In this document: one piece after another, positions 54,238 through 63,939 of the stretch | Layout of the letters: each line of letters opens with the position of its first letter | How positions within the stretch are numbered: position 1 is the stretch's first letter | NCBI RefSeq assembly: GCF_004347735.1 | Contig: NZ_SLTI01000063.1 | Location: 168,116-232,115 of the forward strand | Reading direction: 5' to 3' | DNA length: 64,000 bases | DNA from: Sulfuricurvum sp. IAE1 | Lineage (GTDB): Bacteria; Campylobacterota; Campylobacteria; Campylobacterales; Sulfurimonadaceae | Made by a program: the position numbers and the translations under genes | Notes under the pieces: model-generated | The model's input: only the letters and a program-made list of their open reading frames with translations | Database searches by the model: none | What the model was told of the DNA's origin: nothing

Positions 54238-54792
54238 ATGCTGCGGCTGGGCTCTTCTTCTATTACCCGTGCCGAGCTTTTGAGTGCGGCGGGTATCCCT
54301 TTCCTCCAAGAATCGGTCGATTTTGACGAAGACTCGATAATCGCGACCTCTCCTAAAAACTTTGTGTATCAGGCGACCCTTGGTAAATACCGCGTCAATC
54401 TGGAAGCTTTCGGCTGCGCCGATTATCCGCTTCTGGTGGCCGATACCGTCGTAACGGCACAGGGAAAAATCCTCCGCAAGGCCAAAGACGAAACGGACGC
54501 CCGGGAGATACTCGCTGCCCAAAGCGGTTCGGAAACCGATATTATTACCTGTATGATCTACAAAACGCCCCGCCTTGAACTGATCGACATGTCGGTGACC
54601 CGCTATTTTTTCGGTCCGTTCGATCCTGCGGACGTGGAACGCTATCTCCGAAGCGGTGAATGGCGCGGGAAAGCGGGGGCGTGCATGGTGGAAGGGTTTT
54701 GCAAACCCTATATCCGGGAAGTACGGGGATTCGAGAGCACCGCGATGGGGCTTTCGGTCGAAATCCTCAAACGATTCATGGAGGAGGGGTGA
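54238..54792 (+). CDS. maf: Maf-family nucleoside triphosphate pyrophosphatase
   Basis: 184-residue Maf/HAM1-like enzyme that hydrolyses non-canonical or canonical NTPs to NMPs, linked to septum control. The phosphate-binding start LRLGSSSITRAELLSAAGI and the catalytic ADTVVTAQG segment are present. The ATG is 1 base after the previous stop; the in-frame extension upstream lies in the CopD-like gene. Which Maf subclass it is (dTTP/UTP versus m7GTP) is uncertain. Confidence 0.88.
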   Translation: MLRLGSSSITRAELLSAAGIPFLQESVDFDEDSIIATSPKNFVYQATLGKYRVNLEAFGCADYPLLVADTVVTAQGKILRKAKDETDAREILAAQSGSETDIITCMIYKTPRLELIDMSVTRYFFGPFDPADVERYLRSGEWRGKAGACMVEGFCKPYIREVRGFESTAMGLSVEILKRFMEEG

Positions 54793-54793
54793 T

Positions 54794-55546
54794 ATGACGT
54801 TACGTGCGTTGATCCTTGCGGCGGTGCTGATGGGGGGGTGTGCGACCACCCCGGTGACGAACCGGACGCAGTTCATGATGATCTCCACCGACCAGGAGAT
54901 GAGCCTTGGGGCGAGCGAAGCGCAAAAAGTGCTGAAAACCTCCAAGCTCAGTACCGACAAGGCGCTCCAGGCGAGGGTAAAGCGGATCGGGGAACGGATC
55001 GCCGCGGTGAGCGGGCGCAGCGATTTCGCGTGGGAGTTTAACGTCATCGAGGACGCTACACCCAATGCGTTTTGTCTTCCGGGCGGAAAAGTTTTTTTCT
55101 ATACGGGCATTTTGAAAATTGCCGAAAACGACGACCAGATCGCCACGGTGATGGGACACGAGATCGCCCATGCCCTCGCTCGGCACGGTGCCGAACGCCT
55201 CTCGATGCAGACGGCGAGCAACATCGGCGCGCAGGTACTGGCGACTGCTCTGAACATCCCCGCACAGTATCAGAACCTCTACTCGCAGGCGTACGGGATC
55301 ACCTCGCAGGTGGGGCTGATCCTCCCCTACAGCCGTAAATTCGAACACGAAGCCGACCAGATCGGGATCTACCTGATGTGGAAAGCGGGTTACAATCCCG
55401 TTCAGGCACTGCGGTTCTGGGAAAACATGGCGCGCCTCTCCCGGTCGGCGCAGAAACCGCCGGCATTTCTTTCGACCCACCCCGCCGATGTAGAGCGGAT
55501 CGCCGAAATCCGCGAATACATCGCGCAGCTGCCGATCCGCCAATGA
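54794..55546 (+). CDS. M48-family zinc metallopeptidase, lipoprotein
   Basis: 250 residues. The lipoprotein signal is MTLRALILAAVLMGGC with lipobox MGGC. The catalytic HEXXH is in MGHEIAHALARHG and the third zinc ligand Glu is in EHEADQIGIYL. This is the LoiP/BepA-type M48B/C organisation, so it probably works in envelope quality control in the periplasm. GAGGAGGGG precedes ATG 54794, inside the end of maf. The upstream in-frame stretch is not coding. Confidence 0.88.
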   Translation: MTLRALILAAVLMGGCATTPVTNRTQFMMISTDQEMSLGASEAQKVLKTSKLSTDKALQARVKRIGERIAAVSGRSDFAWEFNVIEDATPNAFCLPGGKVFFYTGILKIAENDDQIATVMGHEIAHALARHGAERLSMQTASNIGAQVLATALNIPAQYQNLYSQAYGITSQVGLILPYSRKFEHEADQIGIYLMWKAGYNPVQALRFWENMARLSRSAQKPPAFLSTHPADVERIAEIREYIAQLPIRQ

Positions 55547-56658
55547 ATCTTCCCTACGCCGGCGAGCTAAAAGCCCTCAAACGTTCCGGACGCTACCGGG
55601 AACGACGCCTTACGGATGAGACGCTTCTCGATGCCGCGTCCAACGATTACCTGGGACTCTCCCACCGCGAGGAGCTTCATCGCGCCGCCTGCGAGACCCT
55701 TTCGCGCAGCCCGTACCATGCGCCCAAAGCCTCGATGCTGGTGGGAGGCTACCACCCTATCCACGCCGCGTTCGAGAGCGCCTTGTGCGAAGCCAACGGC
55801 TTTGAATCGGGGATCGTGATGGGGAGCGGGTTCAATGCGAACATCGGTCTCATCGAATCGCTGGTACGCAAGGGCGACGTGCTGCTTATCGACGAGGATT
55901 ACCATGCGAGCGGGATCCTTGCCTCGCGGTTGTGTGAAGGGGAGGTGCTCTTTTTCCCCCATAATGACGCGGTGTATCTTGCCCAAGCGCTGGAACGGTT
56001 TGCGGGGCGGCGGATCGTCGTTGCGGTCGAGGGGATCTATTCGATGGGGGGAGACTGCGTCACGCGCGAGGTCCTTGAGCTTGCGATACGCCACGAAACG
56101 GTATTGCTGATCGACGAAGCCCACAGCAGCGGCGTCATCGGGCCCAATCTCATGGGGATTCTCGATCATTACGCCATCACGCCGACTCCGCTCATGGTCA
56201 AAATGGGGACGCTGGGAAAAGCGTACGGAAGTTTCGGGGCATACGCGCTGTGCTCGGAACACCTGTGCGAATACCTGATCAACCGGGCGAAAAACGTCAT
56301 CTATGCGACCGCCCCCTCGCTTTACGATACGGCGCTGGCCCATCATGCGCTGGATCATATCCGCGCCAACGCCGCCTCATTGCGGGCCGACATCGAATCA
56401 CGCCGCCAGATCGTGGCGGAGATCCTTGGGATCGACGTCCCGGGGCTGATCGTTCCGATTCCGATCGGGGATAACCGCGAAGTGATGCGGCTGCAAGAAG
56501 AGATCAAAAACGAGCTGGGGGTTCATGTCGGCGCAATCCGTCAGCCGACGGTTAAAAAAGCGATTATAAGGCTCATTGCGCGGCTTGAAATCGACGAAGC
56601 CGTTTTGCGGCGGGTATGTGAGCGATTTGTCCCGATATTGGATAAAATATCGCGATGA
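55543..56658 (+). CDS. bioF: 8-amino-7-oxononanoate synthase-like PLP enzyme
   Basis: 371-residue alpha-oxoamine synthase, the BioF step joining pimeloyl-(CoA/ACP) and alanine in biotin synthesis. The PLP contacts are visible: LIDEAHSSGVIG (Asp over the pyridine ring) and MGTLGKAYGSFG (Schiff-base Lys). NDYLGLSHR at the N-terminus is also typical. It overlaps the peptidase gene by 4 bases and the ABC gene by 4. No other bio genes are in the window, so KBL-like activity is an alternative. Confidence 0.82.
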   Translation: MNLPYAGELKALKRSGRYRERRLTDETLLDAASNDYLGLSHREELHRAACETLSRSPYHAPKASMLVGGYHPIHAAFESALCEANGFESGIVMGSGFNANIGLIESLVRKGDVLLIDEDYHASGILASRLCEGEVLFFPHNDAVYLAQALERFAGRRIVVAVEGIYSMGGDCVTREVLELAIRHETVLLIDEAHSSGVIGPNLMGILDHYAITPTPLMVKMGTLGKAYGSFGAYALCSEHLCEYLINRAKNVIYATAPSLYDTALAHHALDHIRANAASLRADIESRRQIVAEILGIDVPGLIVPIPIGDNREVMRLQEEIKNELGVHVGAIRQPTVKKAIIRLIARLEIDEAVLRRVCERFVPILDKISR

Positions 56659-57353
56659 ATACCGTCTTGATCGATCGGCTGAAAATCACCCACGGCAAGA
56701 GCGTACTCGTCGATATTTCGCTGAATATCGGGAATTCTCTGGCGTTGGTGGGAGAGAGCGGCAGCGGCAAGTCGCTGACTCTCAAAGCGCTGCTCGACCT
56801 GCTGGACCCCGGGCTGGAAGCGCAGTTGCAAATGCGGTGCGCGTTTGAATGGGCGCGGGGAAAAAGCGTTGCGCTTGTCCCCCAGAACCCTTTTACGGCC
56901 CTCTCTCCGCTGACACGGATCAAAGATCAGATGTTCGTTCCGCGCGAGCGGAGCGAAGAACTTTTCGGGCTTCTGGGGCTGGAGAAAGGGTTGCTCGAAC
57001 GCTATCCTCCCGAACTGTCGGGTGGGCAGCTCCAGCGCGTCGTCGTCGCGATCGCCCTCTCGAGCATGCCCAGGGTGTTGCTGCTCGATGAACCCACGAC
57101 GGCACTTGATCCCGTTTCCAAGGAAACGATGATCTCCCTGCTCAAGCGTCTGCAAGGGGTGATGGGGTTTTCGCTCCTGTTTGTGACCCACGACATGGGG
57201 GTGGCCGCATCGCTGTGCGAGGAGATATGCGTGATCCGGGGCGGCCGGGTCGTGGAAACGGGCAACACCGCAGAGGTGATCGCCGCTCCCAAAGAAGAAT
57301 ACACCAAAGCGTTAATCGACGCCGAGTTTAAAAACAGAGGATTTAGAATTTGA
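56655..57353 (+). CDS. Orphan ABC transporter ATPase (DppD/OppD-like)
   Basis: 232 residues with Walker A GESGSGKS, the Q-loop VPQNPFTALSPL, signature LSGGQLQRV, Walker B VLLLDEPTTALD and the H-loop VTHDM. The sequence is nearest peptide/nickel importers. It is shorter than OppD (about 320) because the C-terminal oligopeptide extension is missing. No permease or binding-protein gene is nearby, so its partners must be elsewhere or it serves a non-transport role. It overlaps bioF by 4 bases. Confidence 0.85.
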   Translation: MNTVLIDRLKITHGKSVLVDISLNIGNSLALVGESGSGKSLTLKALLDLLDPGLEAQLQMRCAFEWARGKSVALVPQNPFTALSPLTRIKDQMFVPRERSEELFGLLGLEKGLLERYPPELSGGQLQRVVVAIALSSMPRVLLLDEPTTALDPVSKETMISLLKRLQGVMGFSLLFVTHDMGVAASLCEEICVIRGGRVVETGNTAEVIAAPKEEYTKALIDAEFKNRGFRI

Positions 57354-59362
57354 TGAACCTATACGAGCCCGAACAGCTGTCCCTCAAAGCCCGGATGAAG
57401 AAATATTTGTTGGTTTTGGCCGGGATTATGATCCTGGTCCCCGTCGGCTTTCTGGGCTACCTGATCTATACGTTCGAATACGAAACGCAGCGCCTTATCA
57501 ATTACCAGCCGCGCCTTACCACCGAGGTATACGACCGCCACGGGAACAAAATCGCCAACCTGTTCAGCGACCAGCACCGTTATTACGTGTCGTACGAGAA
57601 CATTCCCCCCCGTCTTATCGAAGCGCTGCTGGCGATCGAGGATACGATGTTTTTCGAACATTACGGCGTCAACCCCGATGCGATCATGCGGGCGATCATC
57701 AAAGACGTCACCGCCGGTAAACTCAAAGAAGGGGCGAGTACGATCACCCAGCAGCTCGTGAAAAACACCCTTTTGACACGGGAGAAAAAGTTTTCCCGTA
57801 AATTCAAAGAGGTGCTTTATTCGATCCGGATCGAGCAGCAGCTGACCAAAGAGCAGATTCTGGAACGCTATTTCAACGAAATCTATCTCGGTCACGGCTA
57901 TTACGGGATCAAAACGGCGGCTGACGGCTATTTCCGCAAACCGCTCAAAGAGCTGACCCTCAAAGAATCGGCCATGCTCGTCGGGCTTCCCAAAGCACCG
58001 AATTTCTATTCGCCGACCCGCAACTACGAACTGTGTCTGGGACGTGCCAACCGCGTCATCGCCCGGATGCTCGAACTGGGGTGGATCGATCAGGCGACGT
58101 ACGAAAAAGCGACGCAGGAGAGACCGAAAGTCTACAACGACACCCTGAGCAAAAACTCCGGACCCTATATCATCGACGAGGTAATGCGCCAGCTGGGCGA
58201 CGCGTTCCCCGACATTCGAAGCGGCGGGTACAAGGTCTATACGACGATCGACATGCGTCTTCAGGAAGCGGGCTACAAAGCGCTCCAGTCGGGGCGCGAC
58301 GAAATCCTTAAACGGGCACAGGAAGCGGGCGATTTGGATGAAAACATGCAAACGCAGCTCAACGGCGCCCTTATCAGCCTCGATCCCTATACGGGGGAGA
58401 TATTGGCGATGGTCGGTGGGTATGATTATTCGCTCAGTCCCTTCAACCGGGTCACCCAGGCCAAACGCCAGCCCGGTTCGGCGTTCAAGCCTTTTATCTA
58501 CCAGGTTGCGCTGGATAGCGGGATGTCTCCCGCGTCGCTCGTTCCCGACATCGCCCGCACCTACACCTATGCGGGGGCCGACGGTGAAGAGAAGACGTGG
58601 CAGCCCAAAAACTACAAAAACGAGTACAAGGGGATGGTGACGATCCGCGACGCACTCACCCATTCGCGCAACCTGGCGACGATCAACATGGTGAGCGACA
58701 TGGGATTTGGCAAAGTGGTCGAAGGGTTGCGCCGATACGGCATCACCGAAAACCTTCCCCCCGATCTCTCGCTGGCGCTGGGGACGATGATGGTCTCTCC
58801 GCTCGATCTGGCCAAATATTACACGATGTTCGCCAGCGGCGGCGGTCTGACGAACCCGATACTGGTGCGTGAAGTCGTTACTCCATCGGGCGAGCGGGTC
58901 CGTTACGAAAACAAACGCCGTCAGGTCAACACCCCGCAGCAGATTTACCTGATGACCTCGATCCTCAAAGACGTCGTCAACCGGGGCACGGGGACGTTTG
59001 CACGCGTTCCGGGGATCGAAATCGCCGGTAAGACGGGGACGACGAACAAAAACGTCGACGCCTGGTTTGCCGGCTACTCTCCGAGCGTCGAAACGGTCGT
59101 ATGGTTCGGGCACGACAACAATACCCCGATGCGCCGCAGCGAAACGGGAGGGCGTGCCGCGGGACAGGCGTTCCGGTACTTTTATGAGGACATGCTTCGC
59201 ATCTATCCGAATACGAAACGCTATTTCGACCGCCCGGCCGGAGTGTACGATATCTCCACCGATGCCGAGAGCAACGCCAGCGAAGCGTTCACCGATACCT
59301 CAAAAGCGCCTGACGGCACCGAGGGCGCGACTCCGGCGACGAACGAACAGCTCGTTTTCTAA
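57353..59362 (+). CDS. Penicillin-binding protein 1A (bifunctional)
   Basis: 669-residue class A PBP. It has a cytoplasmic N-terminus, one membrane helix (YLLVLAGIMILVPVGFLGYL), and a glycosyltransferase GT51 domain with AIEDTMFFEHYGVNPDAI and GASTITQQLVKN. The transpeptidase domain has SAFK (PGSAFKPFIY), SRN (HSRNLAT) and KTGT (AGKTGTTNKN). It is the major wall-synthesis enzyme of the elongasome class. ATG 57353 overlaps the ABC gene stop by 1 base (TGATG); a TTG at 57350 is less likely. The C-terminus is Thr/Ala/Glu-rich. Confidence 0.95.
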   Translation: MNLYEPEQLSLKARMKKYLLVLAGIMILVPVGFLGYLIYTFEYETQRLINYQPRLTTEVYDRHGNKIANLFSDQHRYYVSYENIPPRLIEALLAIEDTMFFEHYGVNPDAIMRAIIKDVTAGKLKEGASTITQQLVKNTLLTREKKFSRKFKEVLYSIRIEQQLTKEQILERYFNEIYLGHGYYGIKTAADGYFRKPLKELTLKESAMLVGLPKAPNFYSPTRNYELCLGRANRVIARMLELGWIDQATYEKATQERPKVYNDTLSKNSGPYIIDEVMRQLGDAFPDIRSGGYKVYTTIDMRLQEAGYKALQSGRDEILKRAQEAGDLDENMQTQLNGALISLDPYTGEILAMVGGYDYSLSPFNRVTQAKRQPGSAFKPFIYQVALDSGMSPASLVPDIARTYTYAGADGEEKTWQPKNYKNEYKGMVTIRDALTHSRNLATINMVSDMGFGKVVEGLRRYGITENLPPDLSLALGTMMVSPLDLAKYYTMFASGGGLTNPILVREVVTPSGERVRYENKRRQVNTPQQIYLMTSILKDVVNRGTGTFARVPGIEIAGKTGTTNKNVDAWFAGYSPSVETVVWFGHDNNTPMRRSETGGRAAGQAFRYFYEDMLRIYPNTKRYFDRPAGVYDISTDAESNASEAFTDTSKAPDGTEGATPATNEQLVF

Positions 59363-59384
59363 GGCTTCGGCCTTATCGTTTTTT
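59361..59384 (+). terminator. Terminator after the PBP1A gene
   Basis: AAGGC/GCCTT with the very stable TTCG loop (59361-59374) is followed by ATCG and six T residues (59379-59384). It overlaps the end of the convergent DedA gene. Confidence 0.7.
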
Positions 59385-59933
59385 GGTTGCGGCCGAAAAA
59401 TAAAGCCAGAGGCTTCCCCCGACAACCAAAAGCATAATGGGCGCGAGGTAGGGTTTGTCGGCGACGAGCTCATACCCTTCGATCAGCGCCGCCCCTCCGA
59501 GATAACTTCCCCCACCGACGACGAGTGTCCAGATCAACGCCCCCAGTGCATTGTAGCCGCTGAATTTCCAAAAATCGTATTTCGTCAGTCCTACCGCCAG
59601 AGGAACCAGCGTTTTGAGGCCGTAGATGAATTTCTTGATGACGATGATCCATGCACCGTGTCTTTTGATCAGCAGATGCGAAAAGGCCAGTTTCCGGCGA
59701 TGCTTTTTGAAATATTCCATCATCTCCGATTTGTGGTAGCGGGACATGTAAAACAATAACGCGTCGCCGATGAAGTTTGCCGTAAAAGCGACGGCCATCG
59801 AGAGGCCAAGGTCCATTTTGCCCATGTAGCTGAGGACTCCCGCACCAAGCAAAGCGACGAAACCGCCGCCCAGTGAGTAGAGGAATACGACCACGTAGCC
59901 GTAGGTCGAGAGGTTGGTGAGCATATCATCCAT
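59373..59933 (-). CDS. DedA-family membrane protein (second copy)
   Basis: 186-residue member of the DedA superfamily. It shows FIYGLKTLVPLAVGLTKYD, the re-entrant region with conserved Gly, and FWKFSGYNALGALIW. It differs clearly from the copy at 33868, so it is a paralogue rather than a recent duplicate. It starts 3 bases after uvrB and is probably translated with it. Lipid scramblase activity is inferred from the family. Confidence 0.85.
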   Translation of the reverse strand: MDDMLTNLSTYGYVVVFLYSLGGGFVALLGAGVLSYMGKMDLGLSMAVAFTANFIGDALLFYMSRYHKSEMMEYFKKHRRKLAFSHLLIKRHGAWIIVIKKFIYGLKTLVPLAVGLTKYDFWKFSGYNALGALIWTLVVGGGSYLGGAALIEGYELVADKPYLAPIMLLVVGGSLWLYFSAATKKR

Positions 59934-59936
59934 GAA

Positions 59937-61910
59937 TCATAATTTCCTTATTTTGGCGATTTCGTCGCGCAGCCTTGCGGCTTCTTCGAATTCGAGTTTT
60001 TTCGCTGCCTCTTTCATTTTGGCGGTCAGCTCGTCGACGAGCTTTTTACGCTCGGCGGCCGGAAGCGTTTTGGCTTTTTTGGAACGGTTGTAGAGCTCGG
60101 CGGGGTCTTCAAGCTTGAGGTTCTCATCGAGACTCCGAGACGTCGAGCGGGGGATGATGCCGTGTTCGGTGTTGAACGCTTCTTGTTTGGCGCGCCGTTC
60201 GTTGGTCGTCGTTATCGCACGCTCCATCGATCCGGTGATTTTGTCGGCGTACATGATGACCCGTCCCCGCTCGTTGCGTGCGGCCCGCCCGATCGTCTGG
60301 ATCAGCGAGGTTTCCGAGCGCAAAAATCCTTCTTTGTCGGCGTCGAGGATCGCGACCAGGCTCACTTCGGGGAGATCGAGTCCCTCACGCAGGAGGTTGA
60401 TCCCCACCAGCACGTCGAAATCCCCGACCCGAAGGCCGCGGATGATCTGGTTGCGCTCGATGGCGTCGATTTCGGAATGCATGTACTGTACTTTGATCCC
60501 CAGGTCGGCGAGGTACTTGGTGAGCGCTTCGGCCATCTTTTTGGTGAGTACGGTCACGAGGACGCGATCCCCAAGTGCGACCGTCTTTTTGATCTCATCG
60601 TGCAGATCCTCGACCTGGTTTGCGATCGGTTTGATCGTAATCAGCGGATCGAGCAGCCCCGTTGGGCGGATAATCTGGTGCGCCAGCGTCGTGCTTAGGT
60701 TCAGTTCCTGTTGTGCGGGGGTGGCGGAGACGAACATATAGTGGGGCGCTTTCTCGATAAACTCGTCGATCATCAGCGGCCGGTTGTCCAGCGCGCTGGG
60801 GAGGCGGAAGCCGTAGTCAACAAGTACCTCCTTTCGGCTGCGGTCTCCGGCGTACATTCCCCGAAACTGCGGCAGCGAAACGTGCGATTCGTCGACGATG
60901 ATGAGGTATTTGTCGTGGTGGAGGGCGAAGTAATCAAGCAGCGTATATGGGGCTTCTCCGGGAGCTTTCCCCGTCAGGTGGCGCGAATAGTTTTCGATCC
61001 CTTTGCACATTCCGGTCGCCTGAAGCATCTCGAGGTCGAATTCGCACCGCTGCTGTAGTCGCTGCGCCTCGACGATTTTTCCCTGATCGCGCAGCTCTTT
61101 GAGCCGTTCTCCCAGCTCCTCCTCGATCGCCTTGATCGCCCGGGAGAGTTTCTCCTGCCCTACGGCAAACTGGCTGGTGGCGTAGATCGTGATCGTCTCG
61201 ATGTTCTGGATGACGCTGTTGTTCAGCGGTTCGAAGAGGGCGAGCCGCTCCACCTCGTCGCCGAAAAACTCGATCCGCAGGGCCTGATCCTGCCAGTAGG
61301 GGGGATAGATGTCGACCACTTCGCCGTTGACGCGGAAATGCCCCCCGTCGAAAACGCTGTCGTTGCGGGCATACCCCATTTCGACGAGGCGCAGCAGCAG
61401 CTTTTTCTGGTTCATCTCATCGCCCAGCGCGATCACCTGCACCATCTTTTCGTACTCTTCGGGGTCCCCCAGACCGTAGTTGGCCGATACCGAGGCGACG
61501 ACGATGACGTCGTCGTAGCTTAGCAGGTTTGCGGTGGCCGAGAGGCGCAGCCGCTCGAGCTCGTCGTTGATCGAGCTGTCTTTTTCGATGAAAAGATCCT
61601 GGCGGGGAATGTAGGCTTCGGGCTGGTAATAGTCGTAATAGCTGATGAAATACTCGACGTGGTTTTCGGGAAAAAAGCTTTTGAACTCGCTGTAGAGCTG
61701 GGCGGCAAGGGTTTTGTTGTGGGTCATAATGATCGTGGGGAGCTGGACGCTCTCGATTACCTTGGCCATCGTGTAGGTTTTGCCCGAGCCTGTCACCCCC
61801 TCGAGGGCGACGTAGCGATCCCCTCGTTTGATGCCTCCGCTCAGTGCTTCGATGGCGACGGGCTGATCGCCTGCGGGTTGATAGGGGGTGTGGACTTTAA
61901 AAAGCGGCAA
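59937..61910 (-). CDS. uvrB: Excinuclease ABC subunit B
   Basis: 657-residue damage-verifying helicase of nucleotide excision repair. It has Walker [12 protein letters not shown] (about 38-48), the beta-hairpin region [15 protein letters not shown], helicase motifs [15 protein letters not shown] and [12 protein letters not shown], and a C-terminal UVR domain ([20 protein letters not shown]) that binds UvrC. The start is TTG at 61910 after GAGGG; no ATG is in place. A CCGCTATAATTT -10 lies upstream (complement of 61937-61942). Confidence 0.98.
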   Translation of the reverse strand: MPLFKVHTPYQPAGDQPVAIEALSGGIKRGDRYVALEGVTGSGKTYTMAKVIESVQLPTIIMTHNKTLAAQLYSEFKSFFPENHVEYFISYYDYYQPEAYIPRQDLFIEKDSSINDELERLRLSATANLLSYDDVIVVASVSANYGLGDPEEYEKMVQVIALGDEMNQKKLLLRLVEMGYARNDSVFDGGHFRVNGEVVDIYPPYWQDQALRIEFFGDEVERLALFEPLNNSVIQNIETITIYATSQFAVGQEKLSRAIKAIEEELGERLKELRDQGKIVEAQRLQQRCEFDLEMLQATGMCKGIENYSRHLTGKAPGEAPYTLLDYFALHHDKYLIIVDESHVSLPQFRGMYAGDRSRKEVLVDYGFRLPSALDNRPLMIDEFIEKAPHYMFVSATPAQQELNLSTTLAHQIIRPTGLLDPLITIKPIANQVEDLHDEIKKTVALGDRVLVTVLTKKMAEALTKYLADLGIKVQYMHSEIDAIERNQIIRGLRVGDFDVLVGINLLREGLDLPEVSLVAILDADKEGFLRSETSLIQTIGRAARNERGRVIMYADKITGSMERAITTTNERRAKQEAFNTEHGIIPRSTSRSLDENLKLEDPAELYNRSKKAKTLPAAERKKLVDELTAKMKEAAKKLEFEEAARLRDEIAKIRKL

Positions 61911-61936
61911 AAGAGACCCTCACAAATAGATGTGAA

Positions 61937-61942
61937 ATTATA
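61937..61942 (-). promoter_or_regulatory. uvrB promoter -10
   Basis: On the minus strand the box is TATAAT in TTTCCGCTATAATTTC, about 27 bases before the TTG start. There is no clear LexA-type box; Campylobacterota lack a standard SOS system. Confidence 0.5.
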
Positions 61943-62057
61943 GCGGAAATGCGGTTTTCTGTTTGACTTTATGGCAGATGACTGCCTATACGCTGCCGAG
62001 AATGTTTTAATTTACTTTTGAGGATAGTGAGGTATTGGGGTGAAATTTTAGAGGAAA

Positions 62058-63212
62058 TTAAATTGTTTTGGAACTATATTTACACTTTTCAATATCAATT
62101 GAAGAATGATGAATATAAGCATGTATACAACCATCGTTGTATGTATCTAACTTATTGGTAATGCGTTTTAAATCAGGATTTCGAAAATAGCCTTTGTATA
62201 AACTACCAACAGAAGATAAAGCAACTTTTATTTTAAGAAGATTCATGCTACTTCCTTTATGTGTTCCATGATGAGGAGTGATAAAAACATCGAATTGTTT
62301 GTTAGATAAAGATTGGCACACTCTATTGATTTGATTTGTTTCTAAATCACCTAAAAAAAGTATTTTGTTATTTTCCGATTTAAAAGCCAAACTAAGATCA
62401 TTAGCTGCTGTACGTAAAGCATCGTTTGCTGTTTTTGCTAAAGGGGGTAGTTCAATTGTGCTTATTGGCTTATTGGTGAATGATTCTTCCTCTACTTTTG
62501 AATCAGTACTTTTCATATTGGCATTAGGATAGTCATCTTTGTCTTCATGTTCGGGAATGTTATTCTTGTATTTTTCAGTTATAGCTCTGGAATATTTTTC
62601 AGCTAATTCGTTTAATTCTGGATGTTCTTCTTTTGCTTTTTCAAAAGCTCCGATCGCTTTTTTTATTTTTGAAACAATTACTTTGTCTTCAGAATCTAAA
62701 GTCCTCCCATTCGTATTAGATTGTATTTTTATAACTCTTGGAGGCCATAATACTTCATACTGTGTGCCATTATGATTGAATATGTCTCCCTTAAACAAAG
62801 GAGCATATTGAAAAGTCGTTGTGCTGACTCGATGTAATTGTTCAATCAAGTCAGCAGCAGCGGAACCACTAGTAGTGCCGAGTGTAATGTAATGATTCAT
62901 TGCTATTAGATATGAAAAAAAAGTGACTCCAATATCTTTACCAGCTGCATCAATGATAGTTGGTATTCCTGGGTAATAAACATGTTTCAAATCAAAAAAC
63001 GGATGAGTTAAATAAAATAGGCCATTATAGTGGTCATCATGAAAGTGTGATAATACAAATGTTTCAATATGGTGAATAGGATAGCATCTACAACATCGAT
63101 GGTAATGATAGTTTGAAATTTTATCTATATCGCCACCAAAATCAATCATCATTTTGTGATTGATGAAAAGATTAAGACCATTTCCAACATCATGCATACA
63201 AACATTCATCAT
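62058..63212 (-). CDS. Stand-alone ComEC-type metallo-beta-lactamase hydrolase with insertion
   Basis: 384 residues, AT-rich codons unlike the rest of the window. The N-terminal MHDVGNGLNLFI and MIDFGG segments are the start of a ComEC-like MBL domain. HFHDDH (residues 56-61) is the HxHxDH metal site, LFLGDLE holds the next ligand (about D289), and PHHGTHKGS (about 313-321) is the ComEC-type end motif. Between the VLWPP strand (about 155-159) and the NDLSLAF strand there is an extra charged, helical stretch (about 165-260). There is no competence membrane domain. The substrate is unknown; nuclease or phosphodiesterase activity is inferred. It lies 28 bases after the gene upstream. Confidence 0.75.
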   Translation of the reverse strand: MMNVCMHDVGNGLNLFINHKMMIDFGGDIDKISNYHYHRCCRCYPIHHIETFVLSHFHDDHYNGLFYLTHPFFDLKHVYYPGIPTIIDAAGKDIGVTFFSYLIAMNHYITLGTTSGSAAADLIEQLHRVSTTTFQYAPLFKGDIFNHNGTQYEVLWPPRVIKIQSNTNGRTLDSEDKVIVSKIKKAIGAFEKAKEEHPELNELAEKYSRAITEKYKNNIPEHEDKDDYPNANMKSTDSKVEEESFTNKPISTIELPPLAKTANDALRTAANDLSLAFKSENNKILFLGDLETNQINRVCQSLSNKQFDVFITPHHGTHKGSSMNLLKIKVALSSVGSLYKGYFRNPDLKRITNKLDTYNDGCIHAYIHHSSIDIEKCKYSSKTI

Positions 63213-63240
63213 TACGCCTTAGTTTTTATCAAAACAATTT

Positions 63241-63891
63241 TTATATTTTTTGACTTTCTTGAATAGTACGGAATAATTCAAAATATTCCATTCGAAGATT
63301 CTGAATATTGATTTCGGAATCAGATGGTAAATCAGAAAGACTTAGATTGATATTGGCATTTTGCATATTTTTTTGTAAATCATTGTGGAATCTTTGAATA
63401 GTACCATATGCTGGGTTATCGCTATTTACAGTTTTTAAAAGAACTTCTAAGTCTATTCCAGTTTTATAAGCTGATAAAAGCATTGGAGTCGTTTCGAGTT
63501 GAGCTTCCAATTGAGTTCTCATTCGTACATAGTCTTGAAATTTTTCAACTTTTGGTATTGTCATATCTCGAAGATGATCAAACATTAATTTATCAGTAAA
63601 TCCACAAACTTTCGCTTTTGCTTCTAGTTGATCAATGGTTGAAAGAAAAGATCTTCCATCGTTATAAATGTCGGTGTCTATAATTTGATCTGAACCTTCA
63701 ACGGCTATGAAACCTGCAAGAAAAGCTGTTTTCTTTTTTGCATTTTGAACATTTTCATCTTGATTAGTAGGTTTATTAATTTCGATTGATAGTAGTTTGT
63801 CAATTTTGAAAAAATTATTCTCAATAGGCATAAATGGAATTGATGTGATAGGTATAATGAATATCAATGACAGGAAATGTTTTTTTTGCAT
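63241..63891 (-). CDS. Unknown protein with N-terminal hydrophobic signal/anchor
   Basis: 216 residues, no family recognised. The N-terminus (KKHFLSLIFIIPITSIPFMP) is a signal peptide or single anchor. A second hydrophobic stretch (TAFLAGFIAVEG, about 55-66) is short. The remainder is predicted helical and polar, with one cysteine (AKVCGF) and heptad-like runs (KVEKFQDYVRMRTQLEAQLE). Lys/Asn/Ile-rich AT-type codons match the next gene, with which it forms an operon. The Shine-Dalgarno is weak. Confidence 0.55.
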   Translation of the reverse strand: MQKKHFLSLIFIIPITSIPFMPIENNFFKIDKLLSIEINKPTNQDENVQNAKKKTAFLAGFIAVEGSDQIIDTDIYNDGRSFLSTIDQLEAKAKVCGFTDKLMFDHLRDMTIPKVEKFQDYVRMRTQLEAQLETTPMLLSAYKTGIDLEVLLKTVNSDNPAYGTIQRFHNDLQKNMQNANINLSLSDLPSDSEINIQNLRMEYFELFRTIQESQKI

Positions 63892-63939
63892 TACGTTATT
63901 AAAGAGACTGTTCAGAACTTCGTGTCAGCATCCGATAGT

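Noticed and set aside
57359..59113. Minus-strand open frame of 584 codons opposite the PBP1A gene
   Set aside because: It is a shadow of a well-conserved bifunctional PBP, with no start signal or recognisable domain.
61973..61986. GGCAG/CTGCC stem downstream of the MBL gene as its terminator
   Set aside because: On the relevant strand it is followed by ATAAAGTC rather than a T-run, and it lies over 70 bases from the stop.
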